Shown: positions 9,387 through 17,679, counted from the first letter of the stretch. The stretch: 64,000 bases of DNA from Methylobacterium soli (GCF_008806385.1 NZ_VZZK01000009.1:124001-188000); one strand, 5' to 3'. The notes: generated by a model from the sequence alone, not told the origin. Numbers and translations are program-made.

Positions 9387-10136
9387 TCAGGCGGCGTGGG
9401 TGTAGGTGGCCGGGTCGATGTGTCGGACCGGGGATGCCGGGCGTGGCCGCGGGCGCCGCACGGGATGACGGGCTGGGGTCAGATCGGTGTCGTTGGCCGG
9501 GATCAGACTTTGCAACGGCGCCGGCGGCGTCGGTTGAGAGATCCATGGGGTGGCGGGTGCGAGCGGCGCCCGTACCTCGACGCTCCTGAGCTCTGGCAGA
9601 CGGCCGGCCAGATAGGTGAGCGCAGCGTGCCAGACGGCATACCGAGCCCGATCCTCGGCGACATCATCGGCATTGCGGGTCCAGTGCAGCGCACAGAACA
9701 GACCGACGTCGCGTAAGTCGCCCTTCGAGACGGCGACTTCGTCCGAGGTGATGAACAGCGGTTGTCCATGCAGGTCGGTGCCGCAAGGCGTGGAAACAGT
9801 GCGCCAGACCGTGACCTTGCCGTTCGCCGAGAGCGCCGGCTCACAGGTCACGTGCTCACCGATGTCGGGCCGCCCGCCCTTCTTCGCGAAGGTGATGAGC
9901 CAGGCGATAGCGTCGCGGCGCACGAGGCGACCGATGCGCTCGACCTCGCAGTGCGGCCGGAGGCCGTGGCCGATCTGGTAGGGCGCGAGGTCCAGCGCCT
10001 CAACGTCGAGGTCGCGGATCTCGGCCTCGATCACCTCGGCGTCCGGGTGGCACTCGCCGAGGGCGAGCGGCATGCCGGGCTCGCGCGACCAGTTGTCGAC
10101 GCGGGTGAAGAGGCCGTTTCCCCACATCGGGTGCAC
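9387..10136 (-). CDS. Hypothetical phage-type protein with Pro-rich tail
   Basis: 249 residues from a GTG at 10136, or 246 from the ATG at 10127. Residues ~20-190 look globular (CEVERIGRLVRRDAIAWLI, then CALHWTRNADDVAEDRARYA). The last 70 are Pro/Arg-rich and probably disordered. No family recognised. The same frame stays protein-like upstream (DELPKRRPDPSIAQAP) up to an in-frame TGA at 10206-10208, so the annotated start may be too short or the gene may be nonsense-mutated. Leftmost gene of the prophage region. Confidence 0.6.
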   Translation of the reverse strand: MHPMWGNGLFTRVDNWSREPGMPLALGECHPDAEVIEAEIRDLDVEALDLAPYQIGHGLRPHCEVERIGRLVRRDAIAWLITFAKKGGRPDIGEHVTCEPALSANGKVTVWRTVSTPCGTDLHGQPLFITSDEVAVSKGDLRDVGLFCALHWTRNADDVAEDRARYAVWHAALTYLAGRLPELRSVEVRAPLAPATPWISQPTPPAPLQSLIPANDTDLTPARHPVRRPRPRPASPVRHIDPATYTHAA

Positions 10137-10205
10137 GCTCGGGAGCGAGGGCGCCTGGGCGATGGACGGGTCGGGACGGCGCTTCGGCAGCTCATCGCGG
10201 ATGGC

Positions 10206-10313
10206 TCAGCGTAGGACCTCTTCGATCGGCAAGACGCGACGCTTCGTGGCTTCGGTGCGGGTGGTGGACGACGACTTCGTGGCCGACGCGATCACGGTGG
10301 TGCCCCTGTGCAT
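10206..10313 (-). CDS. Possible short ORF in frame upstream of the 9387 gene
   Basis: 35 codons from ATG 10313 to TGA 10206, ending RRVLPIEEVLR. It is in the same frame as the next gene, with only the TGA between them. It is either a separate tiny gene or the N-terminal part of one gene split by a stop codon. No family recognised. Confidence 0.3.
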   Translation of the reverse strand: MHRGTTVIASATKSSSTTRTEATKRRVLPIEEVLR

Positions 10314-10423
10314 GTTCCCGATGCGTTCGATCGGGGGTATGCCTTTCGATGTCCGTATCGATTGGTACCAGTGTCAAGCATTTATTCCGACGGCGCGTCA
10401 TCATGGAGTGGGGGAGTTCGGAC

Positions 10424-10936
10424 ATGAGTACCGAGACGCCAGAACAAGCGAAGGCCCGGTTGGCTGACGCTCGAGCAGACGCGAAATTCGTTCATGAGCT
10501 TCACCACAAGGCTCTGCTCGGAAACGTGCCGGTCATCACGAACCTCGGCACCGAGGCGATCAAAACGGCGATCCTGATCAACGGCGGCACTGCGGCTGCG
10601 CTGCTGACCTTCGTCGGCAAGGAGCGCCTGATCCAGCAGCCCAATATCGTCTGGGCGCTTCAGTGCTTTGCCGTTGGACTGATGTTCGGAGCCGCCGCTG
10701 CGATGCTGGCCTATGTCACACAGTTCTTCTATGGGACGGCACATGCCAGCATGAAGTACTTCACCGAGCATCCGTACGTGAGATCAACGCGCGGCTCACG
10801 TATCTGCGAGGGGTTTGCAATCTTCACGCACATGTGTTGCGCCGGATGCGTGTTCGCGGCGTATGGCTATGCCGTATACGCCTTCTATAATGCTGGTCTC
10901 ACCCTGTCCGCACTGACGCTTCCGCCGAAGCCCTGA
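10424..10936 (+). CDS. Small integral membrane protein
   Basis: 170 residues from ATG 10424, preceded by GGGGGAG. An N-terminal charged helix (TPEQAKARLADARADAKFV) is followed by three hydrophobic segments: AILINGGTAAALLTFVG, WALQCFAVGLMFGAAAAML and CCAGCVFAAYGYAVYAFY. Located in the inner membrane by prediction. It runs opposite to its phage neighbours, as a lysogenic-conversion or superinfection-related gene often does. No specific family recognised, so function is open. Confidence 0.7.
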   Translation: MSTETPEQAKARLADARADAKFVHELHHKALLGNVPVITNLGTEAIKTAILINGGTAAALLTFVGKERLIQQPNIVWALQCFAVGLMFGAAAAMLAYVTQFFYGTAHASMKYFTEHPYVRSTRGSRICEGFAIFTHMCCAGCVFAAYGYAVYAFYNAGLTLSALTLPPKP

Positions 10937-11294
10937 TCGCTTCGTTGATGCCTTCGGCGATCCGCTCGGCTGCCCACCGCCGCCAGCGGTCCGCCGAGGA
11001 TCGTGACCATCCCCGATCACGGCACAGCCCGCGCCACGTCGCATTGCCAGCCTCGCACCAAGCCCACATCAGCAGGAAGGTGCGGGCCTCACTGCGCATC
11101 CGGTGCGCGACCGGCAGGTACTGGTCGGGCCAGTTCAGGGCATTGCCGACGGCGGTATCCCTCCCCTCGTACTTGGCAAAGCGATCTGACTTCCAGGCAA
11201 TCACGGTCCACCGCTCGACGAGCTGGGCGTCGAACGACGGCGTTCTACCGCTGGGGCTGACGGGTGGATCGGGTCCTTCGATGCGGTCCGGCAA
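10899..11294 (-). CDS. DUF6362-like phage protein
   Basis: 131 residues from a TTG at 11294, 2 bases after the phosphatase stop codon. Core pattern is VERWTVIAWKSDRFAKYEG, then LNWPDQYLPVAHRMRSEAR and LCRDRGWSRSSADRWRRWA: conserved Trp/Arg spacing recalling the DUF6362 family of phage proteins. That assignment is from memory of the family pattern, not a search. Overlaps the 3' end of the opposite membrane-protein gene by 38 bases. Role unknown. Confidence 0.65.
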   Translation of the reverse strand: MPDRIEGPDPPVSPSGRTPSFDAQLVERWTVIAWKSDRFAKYEGRDTAVGNALNWPDQYLPVAHRMRSEARTFLLMWAWCEAGNATWRGLCRDRGWSRSSADRWRRWAAERIAEGINEAIRASAEASVRTG

Positions 11295-11296
11295 GG

Positions 11297-11968
11297 CTAC
11301 TCGACCTGGAGGAACTGGATGGCCGGACCGCGCTCGTCCGTGAAGACGCCTGCAGTGAGCGCCGCGCCATAGACGCAGCCGGTATCCAGGTTCGTGCGAT
11401 ACGGACGGACATCCGGGCCGTTGAGGAGAACCGGCGTATGCCCGTGAATCACGTACTTGCCGAAGTCGTGCTCCTCGGACAGGAACGGCTCTCGGATCCA
11501 AAGACGCGCGTGCGCGTCGGGGTCAGGCGCAGGCGCACCAGGCCGGAAGCCGGCGTGCACAAAGAAGCGCTGGCTGTCCTCGTGGACGGTCGGCAGGTCT
11601 TTGACCCACCGGACGACGTCACTGGGTAGATCCTCAGGAGCATCGATGCCGAACGAGCGGAGTACCGCGTTGCCGCCGTTCATGAGCCAGTTGAGCCTGA
11701 GCCCAGGCACGTAGTGGGCGTGGAGCATCAGGTCCTCATGATTGCCCATGAGACAGACGACGTTCTCGGGCTCGCGCTCCTGCAGTTCGCGAAGCAGGGC
11801 GATGACACCGGCGCTGTCTGGCCCGCGATCGATGTAGTCGCCGAGGAACACGAGCTTGCGCGACCGCCCGGTGCGGTGCTCCTCGATCTTGTCGAGCAGC
11901 ACGCGCAAGTGCTTTAGGCAGCCGTGAATGTCGCCGATCGCGTAGGTCAGTTCAGGCATCGGGGTCAT
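11297..11968 (-). CDS. Calcineurin-like (PPP family) phosphatase, phage NinI/ApaH-type
   Basis: 223 residues with the complete PPP metal-site motifs: GDIHGCLKHL (12-21), GDYIDRGPDS (43-52), GNHEDL, and HGHTPV near residue 182. These bind two metal ions and hydrolyse phosphoesters. Family members include phage lambda NinI protein phosphatase and diadenosine tetraphosphatase. Its position between replication genes and the leftward late side matches the nin region of lambda. Whether the substrate is a phosphoprotein or a dinucleotide cannot be told. Start at Met1 or Met4. Confidence 0.88.
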   Translation of the reverse strand: MTPMPELTYAIGDIHGCLKHLRVLLDKIEEHRTGRSRKLVFLGDYIDRGPDSAGVIALLRELQEREPENVVCLMGNHEDLMLHAHYVPGLRLNWLMNGGNAVLRSFGIDAPEDLPSDVVRWVKDLPTVHEDSQRFFVHAGFRPGAPAPDPDAHARLWIREPFLSEEHDFGKYVIHGHTPVLLNGPDVRPYRTNLDTGCVYGAALTAGVFTDERGPAIQFLQVE

Positions 11969-12009
11969 CGTTCAAAGCTTACGGAGGAATTGCTGAAGCG
12001 GGGCGCTGC

Positions 12010-12441
12010 TCACTCCGCGGCTTGGCGCATGCCGCCCGGCGAGCCGAGGCCTATTGCCTTCGCCAGTTCGGAGCGCTGGGCCGAGTAGCTCGGGCACGTC
12101 ATCGGGTAATCCGCCGGCAGGCCGTAGCGGGCCCGGTAGCCGTACGGGTCGAGCCCGTGCTTCGTCAGGTGCCGCTTCAGCGTCTTGTAGGGCTTGCCGT
12201 CGATGAAGCTGATCAAGGCGTCCGGCGTGATCGACTTGCGGATCTGCGCGGCCGTGGCGAGCTCCACAGCGGGCTCGGAGGCCGTGGCCGCCTCTCCGGA
12301 CGTGGAAAGCGCCTGAAGGCCGCCAGCGACCGCCTGGATGAGCCCTGGCAGGCGATCGGCGGGCAGCGGGTTGTTCGACACGTAGGCGCAGACGATGCCC
12401 GTGGTGAGTTCGTGCAGGTCGATGGTCTCGGCGTGGTCCAT
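12010..12441 (-). CDS. MucR/Ros-family transcriptional regulator (phage-borne)
   Basis: 143 residues. N-terminal oligomerisation part (GIVCAYVSNNPLPADRLPGLI), then the DNA-binding part SITPDALISFIDGKPYKTLK with RHLTKHGLDP and YGLPADYP, as in MucR proteins of Rhizobiales. The zinc finger keeps the His cluster, but the expected Cys of the usual CLEDG stretch is replaced (SFIDG), so the zinc site looks incomplete. It closely resembles the chromosomal copy at 40227. MucR proteins are H-NS-like silencers, so a phage copy may silence or counteract host regulation. Upstream lies the repeat array at 12469. Confidence 0.88.
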   Translation of the reverse strand: MDHAETIDLHELTTGIVCAYVSNNPLPADRLPGLIQAVAGGLQALSTSGEAATASEPAVELATAAQIRKSITPDALISFIDGKPYKTLKRHLTKHGLDPYGYRARYGLPADYPMTCPSYSAQRSELAKAIGLGSPGGMRQAAE

Positions 12442-12468
12442 GGTGGCTCCTCGGGGTTCCGGGCTTCG

Positions 12469-12708
12469 TGCCCTACCTGCCCAACCTACGGTTTTGAGGT
12501 TGGGCGGGTGTAAGTGTCTGATTTCGTTGGCTCTGCCTTACCTGCCCTACCTGCCCTACCTTTTTTGAAGGTCATGTATTTTTTCAGGTGCGCCGGATTT
12601 TCCATACGCGCGCGAAAGGTAGGGCAGGTTGGGCAGGTAGGGCACGGCCTTTGTTCTCAATGACTTATGACCGCCCTACCTTGAAACTGAGGTAGGGCAG
12701 GTAGGGCA
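12469..12708. repeat. Iteron-like inverted array of TGCCCTACC
   Basis: In a 267-bp gap without genes, the 9-mer TGCCCTACC occurs at 12469, 12543 and 12552, and its complement GGTAGGGCA at 12618, 12636, 12691 and 12700, plus a near copy at 12672. The two orientations are arranged symmetrically around an AT-richer centre near 12570-12605. It abuts the stop codon of the helicase gene. Layout resembles a replication origin or a multi-site operator. Confidence 0.75.
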
Positions 12709-14148
12709 CTACTCCTCGAGATGGGGCAGGATGGGCTCCGGCTCGTCGTCCGGATCGTCCCAATTGACGGCCTGCCCGACAGCCTTCTCGAAAGAGGCCC
12801 GGCAGTCCTTCAATGGCGGCAGCAAGTAACACCACACCCTCCGGGTCCCGTCCGGCGTCTCGATGTAGCGTTTCTGCTTCTGGAGCAGCGGCACGAGCTT
12901 CTTCAGCCGCGCGCCAAGCACTGTCTCGGCACTTCGTCGTCGGACGCCCCCGCGCTCGGCGGACGAATAGAAGTCGTCTCGCACCAGGTCGGTCCAAACT
13001 TCCTCGCGCCACTCGTCGAACTTGCGCGTCGGCGACCCGGCCATGAGCCGGTCGAGCCACCAGGAGTCGACGGGATCGAGCGAGTGGATCTTCTGCTCCA
13101 GGAGCGCCGCGGTGCGCGGGATGTGCCGGAGATCCACGCTCGACAGGTCGAAGGCAAGGAGATCCGCGAGCAGCGCCTCCCGGCCGCCCTCGTCGAGCTG
13201 CTGGTCGAGCTCGGCGAAGTAGATCGAGTTCTGGGCGCAGCGCGGGTTGATGTCGAGCACGCAGAACCGGCGCTCATCCTTGCCGGCCGGCACGACCCAA
13301 TCCTCGTTCGAGGTCATGACGACCCGCACGTAGTTCCGCAGCCGGATCGGATCGATGCCCTTCGATTCGACCATCTGCTCGGCCGAGGTGATCAGGCCCT
13401 TCAACCGCCCCTCCGCCTGCTTGTCGCCGGCCCAGACCGCCTCGTCCGCCTGCAGCAGGAGGCAGGAGGCCATGTGGGCGTTGAAGTTACCGGTGAGATA
13501 GCGGGCGCTGTCGACGAGGAAGTAGTGGGCCGGGATCAGAGACCCGAACACCTCGCCGACCTTGGTCTTGCCCGAGCCCTGCCCGCCGCGGATCACGACG
13601 GCGGCGCCGAGGCGCTCGCGCGGGCGCTGGAACAGGTGCGCGAAGAAGGCGAAGACCCAGCGGTACAGATCCTGGTCGCCGCCGCAGACGTTGTTGAGCA
13701 GGTGGTCCCGGAACACGGCGTAGGTGCCGCCGCGCTTCGGACGAGTGGACCAGCCGCGCCAGAGGTTGAAGTAGCCGGGTGTGCCGCCGGCCTCTTCGGG
13801 ATCCGGGTTGGCGTCCGGATGAAACTCGACGCCGTCGTACTGGCGCCGGTTGAGGCTGCCGAGCCAGCGCTTGGCCCAGGTGACCGTCTTCACCTCGCCC
13901 GAGGCTTGGTCGCGCATCTCGGTGAAGCGGTTGAGCGACCACTGCCGGAACGCGTCGAGGGTGAGGAAGCGGACACGCTGCTCGATCGGTGCATCGACGT
14001 TTTCGCGGATCACCACGGCCTTCGAGCCGATCAGGACGAACGCGAACTCGCCGTTCATCAGCTCGTGGCTGTAGCCGCCGGCGTCGAGGTCAACCTGGGT
14101 GCGCTTGGCGCCCTTCTGGGCCTTCTTCAGTTCGACCACCGACGTCAT
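12709..14148 (-). CDS. Phage SF3-like primase/helicase (DUF5906/D5-type ATPase)
   Basis: 479 residues. Walker A GGQGSGKT at 188-195, followed by SCLLLQADEA (Walker B-like) and RVVMTSNEDWVVPAGKDERRF, the sensor region seen in D5/DUF5906 phage helicases. A C-terminal winged domain region covers ~370-450. It most likely loads and unwinds at the phage origin. Preceded with a 4-base overlap by the gene at 14145. The iteron-like array starts at its stop codon, and origins often lie next to the initiator gene. Confidence 0.85.
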   Translation of the reverse strand: MTSVVELKKAQKGAKRTQVDLDAGGYSHELMNGEFAFVLIGSKAVVIRENVDAPIEQRVRFLTLDAFRQWSLNRFTEMRDQASGEVKTVTWAKRWLGSLNRRQYDGVEFHPDANPDPEEAGGTPGYFNLWRGWSTRPKRGGTYAVFRDHLLNNVCGGDQDLYRWVFAFFAHLFQRPRERLGAAVVIRGGQGSGKTKVGEVFGSLIPAHYFLVDSARYLTGNFNAHMASCLLLQADEAVWAGDKQAEGRLKGLITSAEQMVESKGIDPIRLRNYVRVVMTSNEDWVVPAGKDERRFCVLDINPRCAQNSIYFAELDQQLDEGGREALLADLLAFDLSSVDLRHIPRTAALLEQKIHSLDPVDSWWLDRLMAGSPTRKFDEWREEVWTDLVRDDFYSSAERGGVRRRSAETVLGARLKKLVPLLQKQKRYIETPDGTRRVWCYLLPPLKDCRASFEKAVGQAVNWDDPDDEPEPILPHLEE

Positions 14149-14732
14149 GCTGCGGCCCTCTCGCTCTCGAAGGCTGGGACGACGATGCGCGGCAGGCGCA
14201 CCTCGCGCAGCATGGCTTCCAGTGCCTCCCCATGCTCGATCCCAGCCGCCTGCACGGTCCCAGCATCGAGGAGGACAGGGCGAGCAAGCCGCTCATCGAT
14301 CACCACCACGCCGCGGCGCTCACCGGCGAGCCAGGCGGGCAGGTCAGGAAAGACCACCAGCGGGTCGTCGGCAGTTGCCGCCGTCGGATGGTCGAGACCG
14401 AGAAGTCCGGTCTGGCCGGACCAGACGGCCACGCGCTCGCTGCGCGGGTGCCACGCGACGACATCGAGCGGCGTGCCATCGAGATCTCGAGCAAGGAGCG
14501 TGTAGGCGGCCACCGGCTCGATCTCGTCGCCACGCAGATCGCGGGCGAAATCGAAGCGCCGGCCGCGCCGGAACACAACGGCGGCGCGTAGCAGCGGCTC
14601 GAAGTTGCCACGGCTCCAGTTCACGACCGGACCAGGCACGCCCTGTCGCCGTAGCCAATCGAAGTCGCCGTCGCGCAGCGGGCGCCCGCGCCAGAAGGCA
14701 GTCTCCGGGTCGAGGTGACGCCGCGCGCTCAT
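14145..14732 (-). CDS. Hypothetical phage replication-cluster protein
   Basis: 195 residues. Coupled by ATGA overlaps on both sides (to the RecD-like helicase upstream and the primase/helicase downstream), so it is a bona fide gene. Pattern WLRRQGVPGPVVNWSRGNF, LDVVAWHPRSERVAVWSG and GVVVIDERLARPVLLDAGTV suggests a globular alpha/beta protein, possibly a degenerate Toprim or primase-associated domain. No family recognised with confidence. Confidence 0.75.
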   Translation of the reverse strand: MSARRHLDPETAFWRGRPLRDGDFDWLRRQGVPGPVVNWSRGNFEPLLRAAVVFRRGRRFDFARDLRGDEIEPVAAYTLLARDLDGTPLDVVAWHPRSERVAVWSGQTGLLGLDHPTAATADDPLVVFPDLPAWLAGERRGVVVIDERLARPVLLDAGTVQAAGIEHGEALEAMLREVRLPRIVVPAFESERAAA

Positions 14733-15850
14733 GACAGCACCACCGTGACGCGCTCGGCCGCCCGGGTCAGGCCAGTATAGAGGTGCCGGGCCCGATCTTG
14801 CCGGAAGGTGCTGCTCTCATCGATGAGGAGCACGTCGTCCCACTGCGAGCCCTGCGCCTTGTGGACCGTGAGCGCGTAGCCGTAGGTGAAGGCGTCGCTG
14901 ATCTTCGCGATGGGGTAGGGCACGTCCTCGGCCCGCCCGTCGAAGTAGAGGCGGTGCACCCGCACGCTGGCGCTGAGGCCGCGCACGTCGCAGGATTCGA
15001 CTTTGAGCGCGAAGAAGTCGCCCTCGGCCTCCTCGATCTCGCGCACCGACCAGAGACCGCCGTTGAGCAGCGCCTTGTCCTTGTTGTTCTTCAGGCAGAC
15101 GAGGCGGTCGCCGGGCTCGGGCCGGGCCGCGTCCCGCCCTTGGAGCCGGCGGATCTTCGCGTTCACGGTTCGCCGGGTCTGATTCCGTCCGACGAGGACC
15201 TGGTCGGCTCCCGTCACCATCCGCTGCCCGAGTCCGCCGACATCGATGACGCGGCTGTCCCCGTAGGCGCCGCGGCCGAGGCGCCGCCCTTCGCGCACGT
15301 CCATCGACATGCGGATGATCGGATTGTCGGCCGCCTGCCGGTGGATCTCGGTCAGCATGAAGTCGGGCGCGACCCGGGTGAAAAAGCCCTCGCCCCGCAC
15401 CGGCGGCAGCTGCGCGGGATCGCCGAGCACCAGGACCTTCGTCCCGAACGACAGCAGGTCCTCGCCGAGCCGATCGCCGACCATCGAGCATTCGTCGATG
15501 ACGACGAGATCGGCCGTGGTCACCGCCGAGAACGGGTCGAGGCCGTAGCGCCACTCGACGCGCAGGACTTCGCCCGTGGCCTCGTCCAGGACCTCGTGCT
15601 CGTAGGCCTTGTAGATGAGCGAGTGGATCGTCGAGGCGCTGGTGCAGCCCTTCGACTGGAGCACCAGGGCGGCCTTGCCGGTGAAGGCGGCGAAGAGCGC
15701 GTGCTGGCTCACGCTCGACGCCGCCTCCTTCGCGATCGTCGTCTTGCCGGTGCCAGCGTAGCCGCCGAGGTAGAACACCTGGTCGTCGGAATCGCGATGC
15801 CAGTCTCGGATGGCGCAGAGCGCCGCGTCCTGTTGCGGGGACCAACTCAT
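14729..15850 (-). CDS. RecD/Dda-like SF1 DNA helicase
   Basis: 373 residues from ATG 15850, which overlaps the upstream stop. Walker A GYAGTGKT (30-37), Walker B VVIDECSMVG, GDPAQLPPV (motif III) and C-terminal YALTVHKAQGSQWDDVLLID with YTGLTRAAERV: all the signatures of superfamily 1B helicases such as RecD2 and T4 Dda. Moves 5'-3' on single-stranded DNA in known members. Expected role is phage fork progression or recombination. A longer upstream frame exists but is overlapped by the preceding gene. Confidence 0.93.
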   Translation of the reverse strand: MSWSPQQDAALCAIRDWHRDSDDQVFYLGGYAGTGKTTIAKEAASSVSQHALFAAFTGKAALVLQSKGCTSASTIHSLIYKAYEHEVLDEATGEVLRVEWRYGLDPFSAVTTADLVVIDECSMVGDRLGEDLLSFGTKVLVLGDPAQLPPVRGEGFFTRVAPDFMLTEIHRQAADNPIIRMSMDVREGRRLGRGAYGDSRVIDVGGLGQRMVTGADQVLVGRNQTRRTVNAKIRRLQGRDAARPEPGDRLVCLKNNKDKALLNGGLWSVREIEEAEGDFFALKVESCDVRGLSASVRVHRLYFDGRAEDVPYPIAKISDAFTYGYALTVHKAQGSQWDDVLLIDESSTFRQDRARHLYTGLTRAAERVTVVLS

Positions 15851-16155
15851 CGGCCACCTGCCACGACACGCAGCTGCTGCCGACGGCGCTCCGCATTGCG
15901 AGCGTCGAAGAGCATCTTCTGGATGGAGCCGTCGCACAGAGCGTCGAGGATGGCGTCGTCGAGGCCGGCCAGGAACGCCGCGGTGTCGCCGGCCCTGCGC
16001 AGGCGCCGCGCCTCGGCGCGCCGGCCCGCCGCGTTGGCGCTCTTCATCGCGTCGAGCGCATCGGCGGCGCCGGCTGCCCGAACAGCATCGCTGCTGAGCG
16101 CGCAGGCATCCTCGTAGAGCTGATCGCGGACGAGGATCTTGTAGGGATCGAGCAT
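15847..16155 (-). CDS. Small helical hypothetical phage protein
   Basis: 102 residues from ATG 16155 (MLDPYKILVRDQLYED). Ala/Arg-rich helices, ending DARNAERRRQQLRVVAGGR. Its start lies just before the methyltransferase stop at 16160 and its stop overlaps the helicase start (ATGA), so it is part of the leftward replication operon. No family recognised. Confidence 0.7.
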   Translation of the reverse strand: MLDPYKILVRDQLYEDACALSSDAVRAAGAADALDAMKSANAAGRRAEARRLRRAGDTAAFLAGLDDAILDALCDGSIQKMLFDARNAERRRQQLRVVAGGR

Positions 16156-16159
16156 GGCC

Positions 16160-17434
16160 CTACTCCGCAGCCATGAGGACGGGGGCAGGCGAACCGACGA
16201 TCTCGGCCGCCGGGCCAATCCGGCGCGCGGACATCGCCGCGTATTCCGGGTTCAGTTCGATCAGCGACGCGTCGAGCCCCATCTGCGCGGCGACGAGCCC
16301 AACCGTGCCGGCGCCGCCGAACGGGTCGAGGACGCGGCCAGGAACCGGCGGCGTGAGGCTGCACAGTCCGTGGCAGGACGATTGGGGCATGGCCCGTCCG
16401 CAGAGCCCGCAGGCCTGCACCGGGACTCCGGCCTTGATGCAACGCTCGGCCAGCGCCGGCGGGAAGGTGGCGAAGTGGGCCTCTCGGTAGGCGCGCGGCG
16501 CGATCGTCCAGACGTTGCGGGCGTTGCGGGTCGCGAGCGGCGACAGGCTGAGATCGGCAAGCGCGGCGTCCATGCTCGCGTTGTTCTTCGTGCCGCTGCC
16601 CGGCTGGGCGAGCTTTCGCGAGAGCGGCACCCGGTCGATGTTCTGCCGGCTGTTCGGCCCCGGGCGCTTGATGCGGTTGCGCCCGCGGTCCGGCTGATCA
16701 GGATCGAGCTTGTCGAGGCGGCCCCAGCCCACGCCGGTGTCGGTGCCGCGCACTGCAGCGCGGACGTGCGCGCCGCCTGTCACCGGCTCCCGGATCGCTT
16801 CGTGATTGTAGAAGTAGTCCTCGCTCTTCGTGAGCAGCCAGACCTTCTCGTGCGCGGACGTCGGCCGGTCGTAGACGCTCTCCGGCATCGGGTTCGGCTT
16901 GTGCCAGATGATCTCCGAGCGGACCCACCAGCCATCGTCCTGCAGGGAGATCGCCAGCCGGTTCGGGATCATGCAGAGGTCCTTCGGCTTCAGGTAGCCG
17001 CCGGCTACGATGCGGCCGCCATGATCGCTGGAGCCGTTGCCCCGGTTGTTGCTGGTCCCGACGCGCAGTGTCTTCGCGTAGGCCGGGTCGAACACCGGCC
17101 CGACCGTCGAGAAGGGCTTGTCGCGGAAGGTCCGATCGTCGCTGCCGTCGGCCTTGTAGGCGGCGGCCGACTTCCCGTTCGGGGTCGCGGCGTAGCAGTC
17201 GCCGTAGTTCAACCAGAGGGTCGCGTGGGGCTTCATGACCCGGCGGACCTCGCGGAACACGTCGACCATCACGGCTAGGTGCTCGCCCAGCGTTGGCTCG
17301 AGGCCGATCTGGCCGGCCACGCCGTAATCGCGCAGACCCCAGTAGGGCGGCGAGGTCACGACGCAGTCGAAGAAGGCGTCGGGCATGGCGCGCAGCTGCT
17401 CGCGCACATCACCGATGTGGATGCGCACCATCAT
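16160..17434 (-). CDS. Site-specific DNA methyltransferase (N4-C or N6-A type)
   Basis: 424 residues. Catalytic motif IV TSPPYW at 27-32 near the N-terminus and SAM-binding motif I LDPFGGAGTVGL near 366-377 give the beta-class order. A CxxC/CxxxC cluster (QACGLCG) lies just before motif I. TSPPYW is typical of N4-cytosine and some N6-adenine enzymes. No restriction gene lies nearby, so it is probably an orphan phage enzyme protecting or timing phage DNA. Overlaps its upstream neighbour by 4 bases. Confidence 0.92.
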   Translation of the reverse strand: MMVRIHIGDVREQLRAMPDAFFDCVVTSPPYWGLRDYGVAGQIGLEPTLGEHLAVMVDVFREVRRVMKPHATLWLNYGDCYAATPNGKSAAAYKADGSDDRTFRDKPFSTVGPVFDPAYAKTLRVGTSNNRGNGSSDHGGRIVAGGYLKPKDLCMIPNRLAISLQDDGWWVRSEIIWHKPNPMPESVYDRPTSAHEKVWLLTKSEDYFYNHEAIREPVTGGAHVRAAVRGTDTGVGWGRLDKLDPDQPDRGRNRIKRPGPNSRQNIDRVPLSRKLAQPGSGTKNNASMDAALADLSLSPLATRNARNVWTIAPRAYREAHFATFPPALAERCIKAGVPVQACGLCGRAMPQSSCHGLCSLTPPVPGRVLDPFGGAGTVGLVAAQMGLDASLIELNPEYAAMSARRIGPAAEIVGSPAPVLMAAE

Positions 17435-17679
17435 GCAGCCCTCGCGAGATCATCGGCGCCGAACAGGTCGGCCGGCTTGAACACGCGCGCGCCTCGCTGG
17501 ATCGCGGCCTGCGCGGTGCGGTCCTGGATCGGCTTCGGGAAGGGGCGTCGCGCGATCGGCAGGCCGCCGGGCACGTCGAGGCGCCAGCCGCGGCCGTCCC
17601 GCACCAGGGCGCAGCCGAGCGAGCACCAGACGAGCAGGCGCTGAACGCCGTCAGGCAGGTCGGAGGAGATGCGCGTCAC
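17431..17679 (-). CDS. Small hypothetical phage protein
   Basis: 82 residues from a GTG at 17679 that overlaps the stop of the resolvase gene (GTGA). Contains LLVWCSLGCALVRDGRGWRLD and RPFPKPIQDRTAQAAIQRGA. Ends inside the methyltransferase start. Coupling on both sides supports a true gene. No family recognised. Confidence 0.65.
   Translation of the reverse strand: MTRISSDLPDGVQRLLVWCSLGCALVRDGRGWRLDVPGGLPIARRPFPKPIQDRTAQAAIQRGARVFKPADLFGADDLARAA

Noticed and set aside
12469..12708. CRISPR array
   Set aside because: Repeats are only 9 bp, lie in both orientations and lack regular spacers.
12721..16117. Long plus-strand frames (594 and 444 codons) opposite the replication genes
   Set aside because: Antisense to helicases with Walker motifs; no domain signals.
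16160..17434. Restriction-modification system
   Set aside because: No restriction endonuclease-like gene adjacent; the methyltransferase is coupled to replication genes.
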